A stretch of DNA of 64,000 nt from contig JADKEA010000025.1 of the NCBI GenBank assembly GCA_016718275.1, positions 124,001-188,000 of the forward strand, written 5' to 3'. How positions within the stretch are numbered: the first letter of the stretch is position 1; each line of letters begins with the position of its first letter. The notes beneath the pieces were generated by a model, which did no database searches, was not told the origin of the DNA, and saw nothing but the letters and a program-made list of their open reading frames with translations. Positions 35,013-43,855 of the stretch are shown here, piece by piece. The stretch is from Candidatus Villigracilis affinis. Its GTDB lineage: Bacteria > Chloroflexota > Anaerolineae > Anaerolineales > Villigracilaceae. The position numbers and the translations under genes are program-made.

Positions 35013-35660
35013 ATGCAAAAAGAAATCATCATCGCAGGGTTTGGTGGACAGGGCGTTTTGTTTGGTGGTCAGGTTCTGGCTTATGCGGCAATGGATACCG
35101 GCAAGGACGTGACCTGGATCCCATCCTACGGACCTGAAATGCGCGGCGGCACAGCCAACTGCACCGTGGTCATTGCGGACCATGAAATTGGTTCGCCATT
35201 GGTAAAGAATCCACCTTTGGCAATTGCCCTCAACCTGCCATCCTTCGATAAATACGAACCCATGCTGGCAAGCGGCGGAACATTGATCGTGAACCAGTCC
35301 ATGGTGGATCATTCGGCACAGCGCAGCGATATCCACACCATTTTTGTGCCATGTAACGAGATCGCTGAAGAGATCGGCGATAAGAAATTGATGAACATGG
35401 TCGCCATTGGAGCCATGCTTACCGCCCTGCCCGAGATCAAGATCGAAGATGTGGAAAAAGCGCTGGAAGCCCATTTGCCCGCAAGGCACAAGCACCTGTT
35501 GCCCAAAAATTACGAAGCCCTGAAGAGAGGCTTTGAGCATGCACAGAAGGAATGGGACAAAGTCCCTTGCGAACAAGTCCAAAACGGGACTTTGTTTGAA
35601 GAGCTCTGTCTCAACGAGCCGGGCCATGGGTTGCATTCATCCCTTAGCCCAATCTTATGA
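35013..35660 (+). CDS. korC: 2-oxoacid:ferredoxin oxidoreductase gamma subunit
   Basis: This 215-residue gamma subunit opens with EIIIAGFGGQGVLFGGQVLA and carries the family segment SYGPEMRGGTANCTVVI near residue 40. It completes the delta-alpha-beta-gamma set with the three preceding genes. The ATG at 35013 follows GGAG at eight bases; a longer upstream frame lies in the inverted repeat and is not used. Together the four subunits form a cytoplasmic CoA-acylating oxidoreductase that feeds reduced ferredoxin to anaerobic metabolism. Confidence 0.9.
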   Translation: MQKEIIIAGFGGQGVLFGGQVLAYAAMDTGKDVTWIPSYGPEMRGGTANCTVVIADHEIGSPLVKNPPLAIALNLPSFDKYEPMLASGGTLIVNQSMVDHSAQRSDIHTIFVPCNEIAEEIGDKKLMNMVAIGAMLTALPEIKIEDVEKALEAHLPARHKHLLPKNYEALKRGFEHAQKEWDKVPCEQVQNGTLFEELCLNEPGHGLHSSLSPIL

Positions 35661-36420
35661 ATTGCCGCGTTTCCAGTTTTTTTCATATAAATGCAGGGTT
35701 GTAATGGTGATGAAGCGAGTGCGACAATATCCTTTCCGAGAGATTCCTGTTATTCTGAAGCTTCATTTGTAGGAGGCAGAAAAAATGGCAAACAAAAAGA
35801 TCCAGATCAATCCGTTCCCAGTGGCCTCGACCCTATGGACAGCTTTTGTTGCATGATGCGCCTGGGGTGTTGATTGGTATTACAGAACAACAAAGATAAT
35901 CCTTACGTTCGGTGCCAAGGCGGCGGGCAGGAGTGTAAGTGACGCAGTCGCAAAGGCAGGCGTCTGAGTAATGTGCGATTTGAGATGCGCCAAACGCCGG
36001 TCATCGTGAAAAAGAAAGAAATCGGAAAAGCTGTACCGGCTGCAAAAGCGGAATCCATAGCACTGCTGGGACGAGGTCTCCCCGCGATTAAGACCGCCAT
36101 AAGGACTATCCGCGTGTTGGGGTTGGGGGGGATGGGGGCGTTCATCAGATAAAAGGCGGCAACCCTTAAAACCCAAGGGGTACAAAAATATTTGGAGCAG
36201 AAATTTGGCGAGGAACTCTGGCGATGGACATTGCTCCTGAAGCGCGCGCAACCATGCAGGCACGAGGTTGGCGAAAATCACAATGCTCTCCAAAACACTG
36301 AGCTAAAGCTCTTGGTTGTGCGAGTGAAAATTCCGTCCAAAGATACCAGAAGGCCAAAAAGGTTGGGGCGCAAAAGGCAATCTAGATCTGGACTATATTC
36401 GTTCTTTAGGCGAATAAGAC
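35661..36420 (+). other. 760-bp stretch with broken coding traces, no intact gene
   Basis: A strong AGGAGG site (35771-35776) precedes ATG 35785, but that frame stops at TGA 35854 after 23 codons. Read through, it would run to TGA 35965 (60 codons). A different frame is open from before 35800 to 36150 except for TGA at 35871 and 35940, then again from 36153 to 36536. The pieces look protein-like (AKAAGRSVSDAVAKAG; QKYLEQKFGEELWRW) but match nothing I know. Either this is a decayed gene, or it carries assembly errors, or a UGA is decoded as Sec. A 137-codon minus-strand frame (35880-36293) has no ribosome binding site and unusual composition. Confidence 0.45.
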
Positions 36421-36819
36421 ATGCACAAAAGAATCAACATTTCCTCAGGCGCAAAATGGGAAGATATTGTCGGTTATTCGCGAGCTGTCAGGGTTGGCAA
36501 TATGATCGAAGTCGCAGGGACAACTGCGGTCGATGAGCGAGGCGAAATAGTCGGGGTGAACAATCCATATGAACAGACGAAATATATCCTCGCAAAAATC
36601 GAAAGTGCATTGATCGAAGCTGGTGCATCCATGAAAGATGTTGTACGAACCCGCATGTTTGTGACCGATATTTCAAAATGGGAAGAGATCGGCAAGGCAC
36701 ATGGTGAATTTTTCAAAGAGATCAAACCTGCCGCATCCATGATCGAAGTGAAAGGACTCATTAATCCAGAGTTACTGGTCGAAATTGAGGTTACAGCGGT
36801 ACTATCAGAAGATAAATAA
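36421..36819 (+). CDS. Rid (YjgF/YER057c/UK114) family protein
   Basis: This 132-residue trimeric-type Rid protein shows VRVGNMIEVAGTTAVDERG, the long helix YILAKIESALIEAGASMKDVVRTRMFVTD, and the C-terminal VEIEVTAVLSE strand. In canonical RidA a catalytic Arg sits in a PARS motif; here the corresponding motif is PAAS (A105). It is therefore probably not a classical imine deaminase but one of the Arg-lacking Rid subfamilies of unknown activity. It lies just upstream of the antiporter gene. Confidence 0.88.
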   Translation: MHKRINISSGAKWEDIVGYSRAVRVGNMIEVAGTTAVDERGEIVGVNNPYEQTKYILAKIESALIEAGASMKDVVRTRMFVTDISKWEEIGKAHGEFFKEIKPAASMIEVKGLINPELLVEIEVTAVLSEDK

Positions 36820-36870
36820 GAGAACTCACATGTACTTGAACACAGGAACTTTTCTTGTGTAAAATCAAGT

Positions 36871-38043
36871 ATGGAAGACATCTCCCTTATTTTCATCGAA
36901 CTTGGCGCAGCCATCATTGGCCTTGCACTGCTCACGCGCCTCGCAAGCCGTTTGGGGTTTTCAGCCATCCCACTTTATTTACTGGCAGGCCTTGCCTTCG
37001 GCAACGGCGGCATCCTCCCCCTTCAATTCAGCGAAGACTTCGTTCACATCGGCGCAGAGATCGGCGTCATCCTTTTGCTTTTCATGTTGGGTCTGGAATA
37101 TTCAGGGGAAGAACTCGGCGAAAATCTGCGTTCAGGATTCCCCGCTGGCATTGTGGATTTTCTACTGAACTTTCCGCCCGGCCTGATCCTCGGCTTCCTG
37201 CTCGGATGGAGTCCGCTCGCCGCAGTCTTGCTTGGCGGCGTCACCTACATCTCATCATCAGGCGTCATCGCAAAAGTACTGTCCGAGTTGGGACGCATGA
37301 ACAACCGCGAAACGCCCACCATCATTTCCATCCTCGTGCTTGAAGACCTCATCATGGCGGTCTATCTGCCCATCGTGGCTGTGCTGCTGATCGGGCAGGA
37401 AATCTCTCAAGCGGTTCTCTCCGTTTCCATCGCGCTCGCAACTGTTGGCACAGTTTTATTCGTCGCCGTCAAATACGGAAAAAAATTCAGCAAGCTCATC
37501 GCGCATCAATCAGACGAAGTCATCCTGCTCACCACCTTCGGGTTGATGCTCTTTGTGGCGGGCATGGCACAGCGTCTGCAAGTCTCTGCGGCCATCGGCG
37601 CATTTTTGATGGGCATCGCCATCTCCGATTCCATCGCCGAGCGGACTCACAAACTGCTTGGCCCTTCACGCGATTTATTTGCCGCCATCTTTTTCCTTTT
37701 CTTTGGACTTCAGATCGACCCCGCCTCTTTGCCTCCCGTTTTGCTGCTTGCTGTTTCTCTGGGCATTTTCACCACGCTGACAAAGATCCTGACGGGCTGG
37801 TGGGCTGCCCGCCGCGCCAAGACAAATCCACTTGAAGCTTTTCGCGCAGGTGCGGCATTGGTGGCACGCGGAGAGTTTTCAATCGTCATTGCAGGGCTGG
37901 GAGTCAGCGCAGGCTTGGAACCGCAACTCGGGGCACTCTCCGCCGCCTATGTTCTATTCCTCGCCATCCTTGGCCCGATCCTTGCAAGGTTTATCGAACC
38001 GATCTATTTGACATTCCACAAAGGGCAGACTACTTCTTCCTAA
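36871..38043 (+). CDS. Cation:proton antiporter (CPA2/KefB-like)
   Basis: This 390-residue membrane protein has about twelve helices, with IGVILLLFMLGLEYSGEELG and the signature GGVTYISSSGVIAKVLSELG followed by LVLEDLIMAVYLP. It lacks the C-terminal TrkA-N domain of full KefB/C, so it would be unregulated by that route. It exchanges Na or K for protons. Its end overlaps the convergent kinase gene by 14 bp. Confidence 0.86.
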   Translation: MEDISLIFIELGAAIIGLALLTRLASRLGFSAIPLYLLAGLAFGNGGILPLQFSEDFVHIGAEIGVILLLFMLGLEYSGEELGENLRSGFPAGIVDFLLNFPPGLILGFLLGWSPLAAVLLGGVTYISSSGVIAKVLSELGRMNNRETPTIISILVLEDLIMAVYLPIVAVLLIGQEISQAVLSVSIALATVGTVLFVAVKYGKKFSKLIAHQSDEVILLTTFGLMLFVAGMAQRLQVSAAIGAFLMGIAISDSIAERTHKLLGPSRDLFAAIFFLFFGLQIDPASLPPVLLLAVSLGIFTTLTKILTGWWAARRAKTNPLEAFRAGAALVARGEFSIVIAGLGVSAGLEPQLGALSAAYVLFLAILGPILARFIEPIYLTFHKGQTTSS

Positions 38044-39363
38044 ACTCGATCACAACTTGCAGCCCACCCTCGCGCAAATTACTGGCGTGGATCGTCCCAC
38101 CCTGCGCTTCGACAAGCTGCTTTGCAATTGCGAGTCCCAATCCCGTGCCGCCTGCACTGCGCGTGCGGGATTTGTCTTTGCGCCAGAAGCGGTCAAAGAG
38201 ATAGGGCAATTCATCTTCTGCCACACCAGGCCCATTGTCATTGACGAAGAGTTTCACTTCACTTGAAGTCTCTTCGAGTGTGAGCCATATTTTGCTGCCA
38301 TCGGGGATATAACGCAGCGAGTTCCCAACCAAATTACCAATGACCTGTTCCATGCGCTGCGGGTCGAGTTCAGCCGCGTAATCACCACTCCCCTTTTCGA
38401 GCGCAAGGGAAATATTTTTTTCCTGCGCTTCGGCGGAGAACATATCAATCGTATGCTGGGACAGTTGAGCAAGGTCAACCGATTTTTTCTCAAAATGCAA
38501 TTGACGCGTCTCAGCAAGAGTTAACAGACGCAAATCATCCACGAGGCGTTCGAGGAGATAGGTCTGTTCGAGAGCAAGCGAAACCACCTGCCCATCATCC
38601 GCTTTGTAGATGCCATCCACAATCCCTTCGAGGCGGCCACGAATCACGGAGAGCGGAGTGCGCAGTTCGTGGGCGATATCGGCGAGCAGGTCGCGGCGTT
38701 CACGGTCATTGCGTTCGAGGGATGCCGCCATCTCATTGAAACTCTCGGAAAGGCTGCGCATGTCCTGCGGGCCTTCGCTGGAAATGCGTGTGCTGAGCTT
38801 GCCATTGGTCACTTCACGCGCGGCGTAGATCACATCTGCCAGCGGATTGACGAAACGGCGAACAAGCAAGGTTGCGACAATCACAAGAAAGATGGATAAC
38901 AAAAGGGAAATAACACTAACTGGAATAATAACTGCCCGCGCAATGCCCAGCCTACTCAATGGGGAGATCGAAGTAAAGACAAGCAGACCAACCTTTTGCC
39001 CATCCGCTTCCAGGTCAATGCAAAGTCGTTGGGTTTTAGCTCATAGCTGAATCCTGTTTTCGAAGCAGAATCAGAATCACGGTCCAGAACGATGCGCTGT
39101 TCTTTATCCAGTAAAAGCGTATCGAGGGAACGTAATTCATTGAGCGAATCGAAAACTATTTCGACCCCATTCCAACTTCCATGACCGATGTAATAGCCTT
39201 CCAACGCGCCGCTAAAAGGAATGGAGATCGGTGAAGTTTGCGAAGTTAGAAATGAGCCCACAACTACAAGAAAAAAGATCAGGGATAAAAGCAAAACAAA
39301 CACAAACACCCTGACCAGCAGAGACAACAAACGGATGCGGATCTCGCGGACGGACGAATACAT
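38030..39363 (-). pseudogene. Sensor histidine kinase, frameshifted
   Basis: Two frames form one kinase. The start is ATG 39363 (GAGGG just upstream), with a first membrane helix and an extracytoplasmic sensor part. The frame breaks in the T-run 39034-39037 (plus strand), where one missing A on the coding strand turns ELKTQRLCIDLEADG... into a short false end. It resumes with a second membrane helix, HAMP and the H-box DIAHELRTPLSVIRGRL, then the N-box (GNLVGNSLRYIPDG), G1 and G2 boxes. All kinase motifs are intact, so a sequencing indel is likely. It overlaps the operon of a response regulator and a MacAB-like exporter, which it should control. Confidence 0.85.
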
Positions 39364-39364
39364 G

Positions 39365-40030
39365 TTAGCCCTCAAATTTATACCCTACGCCATGCACAGT
39401 GATGATCAACTCGGCTGGTTCCAGTTTACGGCGCAAGTTGCGGACATGCGAATCAATGGCGCGTTCCAAACTTTCAAATGTGACTCCATGTGTGGCAGTG
39501 AGCAATTGTGCGCGAGAAAAAATACGGCCAGGCTGACTCATCAACGTGGCGAGAATTTCAAATTCAGTGGATGTGAGCGGAACGGTTTTATCGGGCAGAT
39601 GAACTTCGTAATGCGCGCGGTCGAGTTCCACATTGCCTGCGCGGATGGTGTCGTTATCAGGAGAATTTACAACCCGCCGCAGCACCACGCGGATGCGCGC
39701 CACCAACTCACGCGGACTGAACGGCTTGGTGATGTAATCATCTGCGCCGAGTTCAAGGCCGATGAGCTTATCGGTCTCTTCGACGCGGGCGGTGAGCATG
39801 ATGATGGGCACATCGCTCTCGCGGCGAATTTCGCGGGTGACATCGAGTCCGTCCATCTCGGGCATCATCAGGTCAAGCACGATCAAGTCTGGCTTTTCAC
39901 GACGCGCGAGGGAAAGTCCCTGTGCGCCATTACTGGCTGTGACAGTTTCGTAGCCTGCCGCCTTGAGATAGTCTCGGCAGATTTCCACGATCTGGGGTTC
40001 ATCATCAACGATGAGGATTTTTTTGGGCAT
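39365..40030 (-). CDS. OmpR-family response regulator
   Basis: This 221-residue regulator has a receiver domain (KKILIVDDEPQIVEI; phospho-acceptor Asp in LIVLDLMMPEMDG; Lys in DYITKPF) and a C-terminal winged helix ending HGVGYKFEG. The start at 40030 begins the alignment. It lies one base before the cognate kinase gene and follows the exporter permease gene. The tandem 11-bp repeat at the head of the operon (43683-43704) is a good candidate for its binding site. Confidence 0.93.
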   Translation of the reverse strand: MPKKILIVDDEPQIVEICRDYLKAAGYETVTASNGAQGLSLARREKPDLIVLDLMMPEMDGLDVTREIRRESDVPIIMLTARVEETDKLIGLELGADDYITKPFSPRELVARIRVVLRRVVNSPDNDTIRAGNVELDRAHYEVHLPDKTVPLTSTEFEILATLMSQPGRIFSRAQLLTATHGVTFESLERAIDSHVRNLRRKLEPAELIITVHGVGYKFEG

Positions 40031-40047
40031 AAGTGAATTATATCTTC

Positions 40048-40103
40048 TTGACGATGGACGGCAGACGATCGACCACAAACCGTCGTCCACCGTCCACGGT
40101 CAA
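40048..40103. repeat. Long imperfect hairpin between permease and regulator genes
   Basis: TTGAC-GA-TGGACGG (40048-40061) pairs with CCGTCCA-CG-GTCAA (40090-40103), with an inner GACGA/TCGTC stem. It lies in the 77-bp gap of one operon. It could attenuate or stabilise the message, or be a mobile palindrome. Confidence 0.5.
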
Positions 40104-40107
40104 TCGT

Positions 40108-41349
40108 CTATTCATACCTCAACGCTTCCATCGGATGCAGATTCGCGGCGCGATAGGCAGGGTAAAGACCGAAGAAAACACCAATTGCGAGAGCGAAAGT
40201 AAATGCCAGAAAAATGGAATCAGCTGTAATGACAGAAGAGATCATGCCTGTGGCTTTGAACACAAGCGCCAGGCCAACGCCAAACAAGATTCCAAGAATG
40301 CCGCCCAGTACGCTCAAAGTCATGGTTTCGATAAGGAATTGAGTGAGGATCTGATTCCTGGTTGCGCCGACAGCTTTTCGCAGACCGATCTCTTTGGTGC
40401 GTTCCGTTACAGAGACCAGCATGATGTTCATGATGCCGATGCCGCCCACAAGCAGGGATATCCCTGCGATGGCGCCGAGGAAGGTGGTGAGAATTTGAGT
40501 GACGGAGGTCAACGTGCTTAGCAAATCTGATTGACTCAAGACGTTGAAATCCGCTTCATCGGAAGATGTAAGGTTATGGGCGCGGCGCAGCAGGAATTTG
40601 ATCTGTGCCGATACCGTATCCATCGCTTCGGTGGTGGTTACAGAGACAGAAATGCTGTTTACGATCTTCCTGTCATTATAAGTGGCGGTTGACCCAAACA
40701 ATTTGTTATAGCCAGTTTCCAGCGGAATAAAGACCGCATCATCAGAGGAGACAAAACCAGAAGAGCCTTTCGGTTCCAACACACCCACCACTTCAAACTT
40801 TACGCCTTTAACCGAGATCGTTTTCCCAATGGGCGTCAGCCCGCCGAATAGATCCTCCGCAGTTTGGGAACCCAACACAGCAACCAAAGACTGCGACTTG
40901 TTGTCGCCATCCGTCACAAAGCGGCCCTCGGCTACCTCGTAGGAATTGGTGGTTTGATAATCCTCCGTAACGCCTTTAACACTGACGGAAAAGCTCTCGT
41001 CTTCATGGGCCACTACATACGAGGATTGATAGCTCGGTACGATCGCGGCAACATTATCAGCCAGTGAGCGTTCGAGCAATTGATAATCTGAATAGTACAG
41101 ATAACTCGCCTGCTGCGACTGTCCCGCGCTTGCGGGACCTGACTGTAATTTGCCCGGCGATACCGTTAATAGGTTCGAGCCATTGCTTTGAATGGAACTC
41201 GTAATGCTGGCGGTTGCCCCCTTGCCGATGGAAAGCAGAGCCACCACCGTTGCCACACCAATGACGATTCCCAGCATGGTGAGAACAGACCGCATTTTGT
41301 TGGCACGCAAGGCACGGATAGCGATCTTGAAATTTTCTGAAAACAACAT
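40108..41349 (-). CDS. MacB-like ABC transporter permease (FtsX domain)
   Basis: This 413-residue permease opens with NFKIAIRALRANKMRSVLTMLGIVIGVATVVAL (first membrane helix). A large periplasmic-type MacB_PCD domain follows (about 45-280), and three helices with the FtsX consensus (EIGLRKAVGATRNQIL) close it. It pairs with the ATPase and membrane-fusion genes immediately upstream in an exporter operon. The substrate could be an antibiotic, peptide or lipid. The start at 41349 follows AAGGAA. Confidence 0.9.
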   Translation of the reverse strand: MLFSENFKIAIRALRANKMRSVLTMLGIVIGVATVVALLSIGKGATASITSSIQSNGSNLLTVSPGKLQSGPASAGQSQQASYLYYSDYQLLERSLADNVAAIVPSYQSSYVVAHEDESFSVSVKGVTEDYQTTNSYEVAEGRFVTDGDNKSQSLVAVLGSQTAEDLFGGLTPIGKTISVKGVKFEVVGVLEPKGSSGFVSSDDAVFIPLETGYNKLFGSTATYNDRKIVNSISVSVTTTEAMDTVSAQIKFLLRRAHNLTSSDEADFNVLSQSDLLSTLTSVTQILTTFLGAIAGISLLVGGIGIMNIMLVSVTERTKEIGLRKAVGATRNQILTQFLIETMTLSVLGGILGILFGVGLALVFKATGMISSVITADSIFLAFTFALAIGVFFGLYPAYRAANLHPMEALRYE

Positions 41350-41366
41350 TTTGATATTCCTTATCT

Positions 41367-41395
41367 GTAGGGGCACGGCAACGTCGTGTCGCTAC
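41367..41395. repeat. 29-bp palindromic repeat, copy 1
   Basis: GTAGGGGCACGGC...CGTGTCGCTAC, 29 bp, is a near-palindrome related to the copy at 47587-47615 (about five differences). It overlaps the stop codon of the ATPase gene and precedes the permease gene, so it lies within an operon. Confidence 0.55.
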
Positions 41396-42108
41396 TCTTC
41401 CATACGCGGGGTGCCAGCTTTAAGCGGATTGCGATTCTCTTCATCCGAAACGATCTTCCCATCGGAGATCTTGATAATTCGATCGGTGTGGCGTGCCACA
41501 TACGAATCGTGTGTTACCAAGATCACAGTCTGCCCGCTGTCTTTATGCAGGCTTTGGAACAAATCCATGATCTCCACGCTGGTCTTGCTATCCAATGCGC
41601 CTGTTGGTTCGTCGGCAAGCAGGATGGCTGGCTCATTGACCAACGCGCGCGCAATTGCCACACGCTGCTGCTGCCCGCCTGAAAGTTCGTTGGGAGCATG
41701 ATGCGTTCGTTGCGACAACCCCACACGATCCAGCGCTTTCATGGCGCGGTCATTTCGCTCCTTGCCAGATACGCCAGCATAGGTCAACGGCAGCATTACA
41801 TTTTCGAGGGCACTGGTGCGTGCCAGTAAATTGAATTGCTGGAAAACAAAACCGATCTTTCGTCCGCGGGTTTCTGCGAGTTTCGCTTCATCCATGTTTT
41901 CCACAGACACGCCGTCCAACATATATTTACCGCTGGTGGGTGCATCGAGACAGCCGATGATCGACATCAACGTGCTTTTGCCCGAACCCGATGGCCCCAT
42001 GATCGCAACCATCTCACCTTTGTCGATGGTGAAGCTCGCGCCGTTCAACGCGCGCACCTCGCTATCACCCATTTGATATACCTTCATCAAGTTCTCAGTC
42101 TGGATCAT
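41392..42108 (-). CDS. MacB-like ABC transporter ATPase
   Basis: This 238-residue ATPase has Walker A GPSGSGKST, Q-loop FVFQQFNLL, signature LSGGQQQRVAIARAL, Walker B ILLADEPTGALD and the switch His in VTHDSY. Membership in the MacB/LolD class is clear. The start at 42108 follows GAGGAAAG, and it is one base from the end of the fusion-protein gene. The gene works with the permease downstream. Confidence 0.94.
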   Translation of the reverse strand: MIQTENLMKVYQMGDSEVRALNGASFTIDKGEMVAIMGPSGSGKSTLMSIIGCLDAPTSGKYMLDGVSVENMDEAKLAETRGRKIGFVFQQFNLLARTSALENVMLPLTYAGVSGKERNDRAMKALDRVGLSQRTHHAPNELSGGQQQRVAIARALVNEPAILLADEPTGALDSKTSVEIMDLFQSLHKDSGQTVILVTHDSYVARHTDRIIKISDGKIVSDEENRNPLKAGTPRMEE

Positions 42109-42109
42109 T

Positions 42110-43639
42110 CTACTTTCCTCCGCCAAAAGGATTGGGGGCAGCGAAATCACTGGTATTCACCAATTGAAGGCGATTTCCCATAAACAGATCACCTGTCACA
42201 GCCACCTGATCACCCACGATCGATCCGCTGACCACATCCACCCGTTTCGTCGAACCATCGCTCTGGATCACCCAAACAAATTCGCCTTGTTCGTCATTTT
42301 GAATGGCCGCGATCGGCACGATCAATGTAGCCGAGGCATCGCGCACTTTGATAACCACATTCGCAGTGGTACCCAGCGGCAGGAAAGTATCGTCACTCAC
42401 AGGATCCAACGCAACCCGAATGGTGTATTTCACCAACCCGGAGATATTCTCACCCACGGGATTGATCGCCGAGACCTCACCCGTAAACAGGATGTCAGGC
42501 AACGCATCCAACGTGACCTCGACCTGGTTGCCCAATTTGACATTCGCTATGTCTGATTCATCCACCTGCGTCTCGACATATAAACTGTTCATATCCGCCA
42601 TATTGACGGAAAGATCGCCCGCCGCCACCGTATCACCGATACGGTCGTCCACTGAAAGAACCTGCCCATCGAATGGAGCGAGGACGCTTAAATTATTCAC
42701 GTTGGCTTGCGCGGAATCCACTTTTGCCTGTGCAGAGGTCAGATCACTCGCGCTCGGCTGTACCAGCACACCATATTCCGCCTGCAAAGCATCCAGCAAT
42801 GCATCCGCTGACTGTTCGTAGGCACCAAATGCCTTCATCGCATCAATGGCATCATCCTGGTCTTCCATCGATTCGCCAAACGCCTTCGCCAAAGATTCGA
42901 ATTCGACCTGTGCCGCGAGAATTTCATCCACATAGTCGGCATCTTCTTTATCCAATTCAGCACGAAGGGAGGTCTTGAGCGCGGCGTAGTTGTAATCACC
43001 TGTATAACCCAGCGAGTCGGCGCGCGCCGTCCAGTAATAGAATTGTGCATCTGTATTTGCCGCCAGCGGATAATCTTCGAGCGCATTGACCAGATCATCC
43101 CGCGCAGTAATGACATCGTCGAAAAGGTCATCGTCGCCACCGCCGCGGTTGTACGAGAGCGCATCCATCAAATCGACACGGGAGTCGTTCCAATCTTCAA
43201 AACCTTTAGAGGCATTCTCGATCGCGGAACCAACGGAAGAACCGTCAGGGGCGATCAACGCCCGTAGGTTGGCTTGAGCAGTTTCCAGGTCCGCTTGAGC
43301 CGAGACGAGGCTTGCAGATGTGCTTTCGGGCTGCAAAGTCACCAGCACGTCGCCCGCCTTCACAAAATCCCCAGGCTGAACGTTCACAGATTCCACAATG
43401 CCGCCCGTCTTCCAATTGAGGCTGGCAAAAGGCTGGGCTTCCAAAGACCCCGAAGCCTCAATGGTCTCCTCAAGGTCAACAGAGGAAACCAGCGCTTCGT
43501 TTCCAATGCTGGCGGTTGCGTTCGCAGAATCTGCCGATCCAAAAAGCCTCCACGCCAAAATCCCCACGATCACGACCGCCGCAAGAATTCCCCAATTTCT
43601 GGTTTTATTATTTTTCAGTATATTTAGAATGGAACTCAT
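42110..43639 (-). CDS. Periplasmic/membrane-fusion (HlyD/MacA-like) protein
   Basis: This 509-residue protein has one N-terminal membrane helix (about 16-35) and biotinyl-lipoyl-like halves around a long helical hairpin rich in A, D and L (about 115-290). The first half reads VNVQPGDFVKAGDVLVTLQ and the second LAPFDGQVLSVDDRIGD. A beta-barrel end follows with KYTIRVALDPVSDD. The long hairpin is an acidic extended coiled coil, longer than in E. coli MacA. It should bridge the exporter to the wall. The ATG at 43639 follows AAGGAGAT. Confidence 0.88.
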   Translation of the reverse strand: MSSILNILKNNKTRNWGILAAVVIVGILAWRLFGSADSANATASIGNEALVSSVDLEETIEASGSLEAQPFASLNWKTGGIVESVNVQPGDFVKAGDVLVTLQPESTSASLVSAQADLETAQANLRALIAPDGSSVGSAIENASKGFEDWNDSRVDLMDALSYNRGGGDDDLFDDVITARDDLVNALEDYPLAANTDAQFYYWTARADSLGYTGDYNYAALKTSLRAELDKEDADYVDEILAAQVEFESLAKAFGESMEDQDDAIDAMKAFGAYEQSADALLDALQAEYGVLVQPSASDLTSAQAKVDSAQANVNNLSVLAPFDGQVLSVDDRIGDTVAAGDLSVNMADMNSLYVETQVDESDIANVKLGNQVEVTLDALPDILFTGEVSAINPVGENISGLVKYTIRVALDPVSDDTFLPLGTTANVVIKVRDASATLIVPIAAIQNDEQGEFVWVIQSDGSTKRVDVVSGSIVGDQVAVTGDLFMGNRLQLVNTSDFAAPNPFGGGK

Positions 43640-43682
43640 TTCAATATCTCCTTTTATTATTTCCCCAAAGATACCTATCAAA

Positions 43683-43704
43683 TGTGCAGAATTTGTGCAG
43701 AATT
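43683..43704 (-). promoter_or_regulatory. Perfect tandem 11-bp repeat, likely response-regulator site
   Basis: TGTGCAGAATT occurs twice without a gap (43683-43693, 43694-43704), giving an exact 11-bp direct repeat 44 bases before the fusion-protein ATG. OmpR/PhoB-type regulators bind such repeats as dimers. The operon encodes an OmpR-type regulator, so autoregulation is likely. Confidence 0.65.
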
Positions 43705-43855
43705 GCGGGAGAGAAATGGATGCTACAGAGTATCGCATAAATTGGTAAACAAAAGTTTTACTTTTCACTCTCAATTTCGGCAAAAAGTTTACTTTATTAT
43801 GATACAAGCGATAAAATAGCAGGTGAAGGTATTTTTTTAACACTACAGAGGAACC

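Noticed and set aside
35880..36293. 137-codon minus-strand frame
   Set aside because: No ribosome binding site, Pro/Leu/Ser/Phe-rich composition, no recognisable motif.
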